Below are positions 1 through 64,000 of a DNA stretch of 64,000 nt, in pieces (the first letter of the stretch is position 1; every line of letters begins with the position of its first letter). Source of the stretch: Spodoptera frugiperda (taxonomy: Eukaryota > Arthropoda > Insecta > Lepidoptera > Noctuidae). A program made the position numbers and the translations under genes. The DNA is taken from NCBI RefSeq assembly GCF_023101765.2, contig NC_064236.1, forward strand, positions 20,238,993-20,302,992, read 5' to 3'. The notes under the pieces are model-generated. The model made no database searches. It saw only the letters and a list, made by a program, of their open reading frames with translations, and was not told where the DNA came from.

Positions 1-1245
1 TGTAAATTCATACCCCTAAGGAACTAAAACAAAAAAATTATCTATATCTTCCAATGGTCGTACCGACCTAAAATTCGTTACGAAGGTTTGTATTTAGTCA
101 AAGTAAAGTAAAATAAGAAAAAAAGAAAATAAACCTCACAAAAATAAATGAAATCCCACCCAAAACATAAATGTGAAAGGATGCCAAGTTCGATAATATT
201 GGAATGCTTCGCCTATAAAAGAAGTGAGATCTAAATAAGTACCAAGTTCCATACACAGACCTCAGTTAAAAATGATATAACTTGGCAAGTTTTAATAGAA
301 AATTATATACTTGAATCATTGCGTTTAGTAGGTTTATAACAAAGTGTGTGAAAACTTGCCAACTTGTTATATCATTTTTAACTGAGGTCTGTGTATGGAA
401 CTTGGTACTTATTTAGATCTCACTTCTTTTATAGGCGAAGCATTCCAATATTATCGAACTTGGCATCCTTTCACATTTATGTTTTGGGTGGGATCATTAT
501 TACGCTAGAAGGCTATAAAACGTGACGCTATGACCAAAAGGAGACGAGCACTGAGCAGTGCCTGATAAATTAGGTGAATACGATAGCAGCTCACGTCTCT
601 GTCTCTTCCTTACGCCTAAACCACTGCACGGGTTAGAATAGTTCTTTTTGTATTAGATAGTCCATTTATTGAGAAACGTTATAAGTCAAATAACATCATG
701 CTACTAACAGGAACCCAGCAGAGTGGGTGAAACCGCGCGGAAATAGCTAGTGTTATTTAATGAAAAAATGCTCTCTATGTCTACCCCTTCCCCGAGGGAA
801 GGTGGAGACCTGCCTGACCTGACCTGCCTTGCCTTTATCCGACCGCAGCCTCTAAACCTTCCCATATCCTTGCTTCTAAGTACTCCTATCTCTACTCCTA
901 CCCCACCCACTGCTCGGCTCCTATTAATCGTAGCGTGATGTTATATAGCCTATAATATTCCTCAACAAATCGGTATAGTGGTTTAGACTAGGAGAGAGAG
1001 ACGTGAGGTAATTTCGTATTTACATCATTTTCTCCCTCTTTTCGGAATCTATTGATCACAGCGTGGTGTTTCGTGGCCTATACCATAAGCTATAGGCTCC
1101 AAAACTTTCATGATTCTTCCTCGACAAAGGCACCATCCGACAAAAATTATTCGAATCTGACCAGTGGTTCCGGTGATTAGCGCGCTCATACAAACTCTTC
1201 AGCTCTATATATGAACATAGATATATGTAGTTGTTGCGGCGGCAG
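1..1245. repeat. Repeat-rich DNA left of the first seen exon
   Basis: No exon seen. The first 120 bases resemble 51236-51300 (CTTCCAATGGTCGTA with a CGACCT/TGACTT continuation). The stretch 495-1110 contains the ATCGTAGCGTGATG and CACGTCTCT...ACCACTG blocks that recur near 48640-48850, and in part at 6170 and 50210. These are unclassified interspersed repeats. Confidence 0.5.
153..494. mobile_element. Fold-back (MITE-like) element
   Basis: Arms at about 153-292 and 353-494 are near-perfect inverted copies (CAAAACATAAATGTGAAAGG ... CCTTTCACATTTATGTTTTG), separated by about 60 bp. A lone copy of the right arm is at about 52165-52313. No coding capacity. Confidence 0.75.
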
Positions 1246-30801
<29,556 letters not shown>

Positions 30802-33800
30802 ACGCTGGGCGGCACTGACACTGCCTGGGACGTTGCAGCAGGCTTAACATTATTTCTTCCTACGTCTCTACATGTATTTCTTCACTCTCACGTGATTATC
30901 TTATAAACGTTCAAAAGGATTTAGTTCCGCGCTAAGTTGCCTGCGCTAGGACCACGATGGATATAGTTTAGGCTAGGGTACTTGCACTTGCAACCAAAGA
31001 GGCGCGCAGGCGCAGCTTGTGTTGCAGCGCGCAAGTACCGGCCAGTGGCCAGTTGGTGCCGGACCACGATCATTTCATGGGTTTTGGTCTGCCCTCGTAC
31101 TAATGTACATTGTACAGTATTAATTTATACTACTTAGTTACTATCGATACGTAACCTACTTAATGATAAGTCATTGTGATATGTATTGCTATACAGTGAA
31201 TAAGATGAAATGGCATAGCCGACCAGATGTTTATTATTTGCATATTTGTTTGATGCTGTAGTCGTCCGCGTGTCGCGTCGTGTAACGTGTAACGTGACGT
31301 CATCGCTCCTCGTCTTAGAAAGGAGATTATTGTCCGTTTGCTCGAACCGTCGCAGGCTGCCACCTCCCGTACACTGGAGCTGTACTGTTGCATTGTTCGA
31401 ATTTTCTGTGCAACGTGTGAATATTTTGAAATAACTCCTTACTCCGTATGTTCACTCCGACACTAGTTTATAGTTCTGTAGACGAACGTGTTCAACCAAA
31501 CAATCGCTTCAGCTTTATTTTATTACCTAGTAGGTATAACTTTGTACATTGTGTAACTCCAAAATGTACCTATACGTACTTATAAAATATATGATACCGT
31601 AATATGCCTTGCTTATTATGCATAATTATTATAGCTACGTGTGACGAGCTTTACGTGAATTTGTAGGCGTATATAGTGTAAATGGACAATGACACGGCCA
31701 GTCTGCCGGGAATGTCTTTACGGCAGCGACCTACCAGGCAGCAGGGTACCAGGTTACCACTGCTGCCAGGTAGCTGCAAGCCACGGGTTGTAGGTACTTA
31801 AACATGCGACTTTTATTTATGAGGTAAGTAAGTAGTAGTTAGTAGAAATGTTTAATAAAACAAGTAGGTAGTTGTTCCTAGTAGAAGTAAGTAGGTTGTC
31901 AATGTAATATTCTTGTGTCTCCGCAACTGTAAGCTACATACAGGACATGTTTGTATTTACAAAGCCGCTGTGTTCGTCAGACAAATTATTATGTTTAATG
32001 TCATTGCCAATGCAGGAAGTTAGGATTACTAGTTTTCAATTGAAACGGCAGCAGGTCCTTGTCGTTGTGTCAATAAATGCAAGCTCAACTCTGTGCTAGG
32101 TACGCATCATATTTTCTGTCTGCTCTTTAATTTCCTTGAACAAATTGTTGAAGGTACTCTCCGACTTCTCCGAGCATGTCACACATACACATTCAAACGG
32201 ACACACAGTGACCCGCCTCGATTGTACATGGACTGGTACTTACTTAGTACTTACGTAGTTTATAAAGTTATATAATATAAATATAGGCCATACTATGTGA
32301 GAGGTCGACTCTGGCGGTGCTCAGTCTGTGTACGGCTGCAACTTGTTATGACGTCCTGGAACGTCGATTGTTAATATTGGTTCGTTGGTGCGCTACTCAT
32401 TGACTATCAGAATAGTAATTATATTTACTACTTCGGAAGTTAGAGAGATATTTTTATATTAAAATTGTATGATTCCAAACTCTTGATTATTTTAATTAGA
32501 CATGACTTGGGAATCGACCATTACCAACCAGAGTTGGCCCCTGAGACCGTGGCGACCATGCGGACCATGCACCGACAAGTACAACGCTTGCAGGTTCCGT
32601 TAGTGTGATTCTATGTTCCCTGCAGCCTAATGCAATATAAGCTTGGCTGCGCTGTTGGCGATGTTATATCTACACAATCAAATCACATACCATTTTTACT
32701 TAGCTTCCTATACACACACACGCCGAAAGTTGGTTCATCAGCCAAAAAGAGCCAAAATATGAGAATACACCAAAATACAGAATTGTTTATATGCATTTGT
32801 ATAATTGAGTACCTATTATTGCGCAAAAACAACGCATAATTATTCAACAATAGACATTCAGTAGCTACGTATTGTATTAATAAAAGTTTCGCCCGGTGTT
32901 CACTTGGTAACATTGGGAAAGTACTTATTCGTAGGGACTTTATTGGTGATTGAGTTAATATTATTGTTAACTTTTTGAAGCATGCAGGCACAATACCCTG
33001 GTTCGCAGGTTTCTCGTTAGGTCCCTCAACAAGCAAACGGACCGACGAACATTCCTCCAATCGTGTATCATTACTTCACTACGTATGTGTTAATAATATC
33101 CAAAAACTTTTTACAAGCTCAAGTAAATATCACAACCGATGTAGAATTTAGTCTTTTAGAAAAATAAAAGCCCAGTCACTAGTCGATTGTAATAATTGAG
33201 GTATTGTATAATACGAACTATTGATAAAATACAAAATAATGTATGAAAGTTCATGTCATGATTACACTTTGTAAATAAAATACGAGTCGATTTGTATCTG
33301 GAATGCGATGATATTATTAGTGGTTGGCGTGCGTAGGTACATAGTTACTTACTATACCTAATATAGGCGCGTATCGTATGCGTTGTGTGTCCTGTAAAAT
33401 ACTTAAATTGTTATAATATATACCGACCTTCTATTGTAAAAAAGTGTCATATAAAGGGTTTAAAAAAAACAAAACCTATCTTAACCTTATTTATTAGGTT
33501 ACAAAATAAATGAATGCGGTAAATATGTACGCATTAAGCACCAAGCAGGTACTAATATTATGTAACGTTACATTAGGAAACCAGTACTGTATGCTGCTTA
33601 CATGACATGAAAGTTGTTTAGTTGAACTGTCGAAATGACCGCGCGGCGGGGCGACCTCGTGCGCGGTAGCAGCACTGCAGCAGGGGCCATGGTGCATCCA
33701 CGCACCCACTTCCGTCCTGTTTTGGTGCAGTTAGCTACTATAAATATGTTACACCTAGTGTAGTGATACCCAAGACTTTAGCTCTAAGATAAAGTAGCCT

Positions 33801-33900
33801 CGGTTTGGTAATGTTATAAGTTGAAATATTTTATTGTTATTGTTTTTGTTGATTAACTTAATAAAATGTTAATAAGATTATTGTTTGTATTATTTTTTGT
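30802..33900 (+). other. Ae2-like 3' UTR and downstream DNA
   Basis: No coding exon is seen. AATAAA signals in the sense direction occur at 31854-31859, 32072-32077 and 33860-33865. The last is followed by a T/G-rich stretch, so the transcript could end at any of these. A small CpG-rich patch lies at about 33640-33720. The end of the UTR cannot be placed without transcripts. Confidence 0.4.
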
Positions 33901-36567
33901 TAATCGAATTTCTATTGAAGGCAATCAGCGCCACCCAGAGACAGCCGAGATTCAACAGATTAATATTGGAAAATGTGTAATCGTGGTCTAATCGAAGTGA
34001 ATTTAGTGAATGACTAATCTATAACATAATACCAGTGTACCAACGTGTAACAAACTCGGATAATGCAAGCCGACACTCGCTCGCCAAAGCCAAAACCGTA
34101 GCTATGCCTCGTCGTCATCTAAGCATAGAGCTTTTCCCTGAGGTAGATGTTATGACGTAGGCATCTGTTAATAAATAGAGGATGAAACTTTGTCAATTTT
34201 ACTCCGATCAGGCCGAGACTTTGCATGCACAAAACTTCTATGATACAGGCGTCCTCTAAGAAAGGATTTTGATAAATTCTGCCCCTAGGGGGAAAAAGGG
34301 GGTAAACCGATTTTTTACTAAACTTCTTTTTATCAAACTCGGTATGGATATGGTTTAAAATACAAAAATGGTCATAAAATTGTTCATATATAAAATCTAT
34401 ATTATGTAAAACCACTGAATCAATTTGGATACAATTTTGGTACAGAGATAGGTTAAGACTCGATAAAACATATATAATAGTTTTCATTCCAAGTCTCACG
34501 GGAACGGGAACAATGCCGTGAAATCCCGGGGCCCACTATCTTTTCAACCACTGAACCTCTTGCAGTGACATTCGGTACAACGATAGTTTGAGACCTGAGA
34601 AACGATGTTTGATAGTTTTTATCCCAGTAACGTGGTACAAAGATGTTGACACCGGGCATAGGTTTTTAGGTACCTACATAGTAAAAGTCAAAATTATTTA
34701 TTTCTAAGAGGCTCTTATGGTCGTTTGGCAAAACATTTTGTCTTTATCATTTTTACCACTAAATTATTTATTGTAAAGCAATTTGGAACCTACATTAGAA
34801 CATTACTTATGTCGTGATAATTATTTATTTGTATAGATGGATAACTTAAAATATATATTTTATTTTAAGAACGATTCATTTGTCATCAGCAACTATCTCT
34901 AAGGTTCATTCTGAAATAATGAAAAAAAAAAAATAGGAAGGGGTCTAGTATTGAGCCCTACCTATGGTACGGCCATAGATATGCTAGCACACGGTGAGTT
35001 TACTTTATTTAGTTACTTACATTCTTATCCTGGCGGTATGACTTTACAAAGCGAGACTATGATATATTGGGACTCATTTTTTATTACTTGGTGATGCTTT
35101 GGTTGAAAAGAATGATTGAATTTGGGATATAAGTAAGTAGTGGGCTAGAGGGTATTCTAGGCCATATATAGATGTCATAAATTGTACCTAATGGCCTTGC
35201 CACATATAAATTATTATTTTAATCGATTCTGGGTTTTTGCTCCATTTGCATTATGTTTTAAAAAATATGAGCATTCTCTGATGATAACGAAAAATACACT
35301 TGCACTTTCACCTAGCCTAAACCTACAACCTACCTGGACCTATAATAAGGTAGGTAGGTATTATTTAATTTATTATGAATATAATAGGAGGGACCAACCT
35401 GCATTGGCTATACCCTTCCAGTGATAAGACTTCTAGAGCAAAGAGTATAAAAGAGCCAGAAACCTGAAACCTTATCACTTTCTCAACCCCACATTACACA
35501 ACCTCTATTCGTATCGTTTCAAGAAAATATTCTTTTAGTCTCACGTCTTTACGCCAACCGCCTGACACCACTAAACTTCGGCCGGTAGGGTTTATTGATT
35601 TACTAATGAAATTACTTAAAATAACGTTTTATGTTTAATTTTAAATCAAAACCTATTTATTTATTTATCTGCATTTTCATTCATTCATGTTTGTTTACGA
35701 AAATTCGCAATAAATACACCAGAATTAACAGTGGAGTGAGGACTCGATATGTTGACATCTCTTGAATATTGTATGGCTATTATTTATTAGCTTGTTACCT
35801 AAAATGTGTCTAATGTCTGGGTGCGAAACAGGAGATGAAGAACGCCGAATCGATCGCAGCGCACCCCGTGATTATAAAAGGAACTTTCAGCGGCCGGACT
35901 GTTACTGTACCCTAAACTTGCTATACTTTCCCTAATGCTAATCAACATCCTCTAAATCAATTTACCCGTACATTGTTTCCTTTCATTAATTATGTTATCT
36001 TATCTTTTTTTTCCTAATTAGGTGTAAGTACCTACTAGAAACTTTATTTTTCTAAAACTTTATTTTTAGAATTCTTTATATTCATTTGTATGGCAAAAGG
36101 ACACTACTTACTGATTAAATGATTTTCTATATTCATTATCATTATAATTTAAACTAAAATTGTAGGTTTTCGGTTTTCGATATTTCTCCGCGTCTTATAA
36201 GTTTTTATTTGAACAATGTTGCTATTCATAATAACTCAAATACACAAGTGCTGCCATCGTCAGCCGACTTCATAAACTAAAAAATCGACGTCAAACAAAC
36301 ATGTCAGTCACATAATGGCGGAGGTTGTGTTATTTTTTGTGAAAAGATAATGCCTATTATAATGTATTAGAAAAAATTACTGAGCGACAGCAGAGAGCAT
36401 GCTGTAGTTTATTAAAATCGTATCAATAGACAAAATAAACGTAAACGTTAAGTGATAATAGTGAAGTGGCCATAAGTATGGAAGTAACGAACATTGCGTC
36501 GGAAGTGTTATTGAATTAGCTCGCAAAGTAGGAGTACGGTGCAGGGCGGCGCCGGTTAGCTACCAGC
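33901..36567 (+). promoter_or_regulatory. Intergenic DNA and probable Abl promoter/5' leader
   Basis: AT-rich DNA without recognisable genes up to about 36240. From about 36300 it may be the Abl leader: an initiator-like TCAGT at 36304-36308 is followed by ATGGCGG at 36315. No TATA box is obvious. Short upstream ORFs are at 36301-36315, 36315-36350 and 36478-36519. The transcription start is inferred only; the leader may itself be spliced. Confidence 0.3.
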
Positions 36568-63289
<26,722 letters not shown>

Positions 63290-64000
63290 GTGAGCACATA
63301 CACACATACATACATAGGTACCGGCCACGCCTTACGTGACATGCCTTATAACTAGCGTTTTCTGTTTGTTGTCCGCTCGCTCAGCTGTATAGCGATAGGG
63401 TCACGCACATCGTAAGTATATCATGCGTTTCGGATACATTCTATTACAATATTTACCCATCATTATATATTTCTGTATCGTTTGCCAAATGTTCATAATG
63501 TCAATGTATATAGGGTCGAGGACATTTAACACGTGAATGTATTCTTGATTACAAACAACTTTCCCAAACACACTTTTTTTGTATACCTACTTACTCACTA
63601 GTTTTATCTTTATCAAAATAACAAAACGAAGTTTCGCGAGGTGCGGCGCCCGCGCCCGTGTTGTCGGAAGACTAGTAACTGGGTAGGTATTTTGGAACTT
63701 TAGCTGCTAACAGCTGATTATGAGAAAGCACACTCGCTTGCGAAATTTAGTTGTTTTGTTATTGTGATAAAAATAAAATTAGTGAGTACATATACAAAAC
63801 AAGTTTATTTGAAAAAGTTGTTTGTAATCATGAGTACAATCTCGTGTTTGAATGTCCTTCACTAATGACCAGTCACCCTATATACAGGCTTCAGGGTGCC
63901 AGGTTAAACGAGGAATTTAATGGACCGTGCGATATTCATTTGTTAAAATTTTAGTGCAATCAGAATTTCCAACTATATGCCATCGGAAACTAAAGGGCCC
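63290..64000. other. Abl intron running off the window
   Basis: Intronic DNA after the 63289 donor; no exon or repeat recognised to the right edge. Confidence 0.5.

Noticed and set aside
32683..33060. 125-codon minus-strand frame in intergenic DNA
   Set aside because: No promoter, domain or conservation argument; not called.

Overview
The window is animal nuclear DNA, almost certainly lepidopteran. Coding sequence is split by canonical GT/AG introns. The introns carry dense interspersed repeats, tRNA-derived SINEs and GTAGGTACCTAC-type simple motifs of the kind common in moths and butterflies. Every gene call comes from translating candidate exons and checking that splice phases join; no database search was possible.

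Layout. (1) 1246-30801, plus strand: the downstream part of an SLC4 anion exchanger gene of the AE2/AE3 type (Drosophila Ae2/CG8177-like). Its first exons lie to the left of the window. Seventeen exons join without a phase break into 1135 codons ending at a stop. An internal first exon with its own ATG (4822-4865) and a phase-neutral cassette exon (15768-15866) suggest isoforms. (2) 30802-36567: intergenic DNA with the exchanger 3' UTR and the probable Abl 5' leader. (3) 36568-63289 and beyond, plus strand: the tyrosine kinase Abl, with myristoylation signal, SH3, SH2 and a complete kinase domain. The C-terminal tail continues past the right edge. (4) 56940-57699, minus strand: a four-exon gene for a small secreted cysteine-rich protein (Ly6/uPAR-like), nested antisense in the Abl intron that interrupts the kinase domain, with its own TATA box, initiator and poly(A) signal.

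The rest is mobile DNA in various states of decay. It includes a TTA-flanked 3.6-kb DNA transposon (17383-21022) carrying a nested R1-like LINE and a fold-back element; a pogo-like relic (27135-28276); a piggyBac-like element with perfect TTAA duplications and the start of a transposase frame (37781-38746); several R1-like LINE pieces; Jockey/CR1-like and endonuclease-bearing LINE fragments; at least five tRNA-derived SINE copies; and several long imperfect palindromes that recur in the window.

The two large genes are not known to act together. The exchanger would move chloride against bicarbonate across the plasma membrane; Abl is a cytoplasmic signalling kinase acting on actin and cell shape. 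I saw no prokaryotic-type system, CRISPR array, rRNA or functional tRNA. The most interesting items are the nested antisense secreted-protein gene, the alternative exchanger N terminus, and the well-preserved transposon structures.
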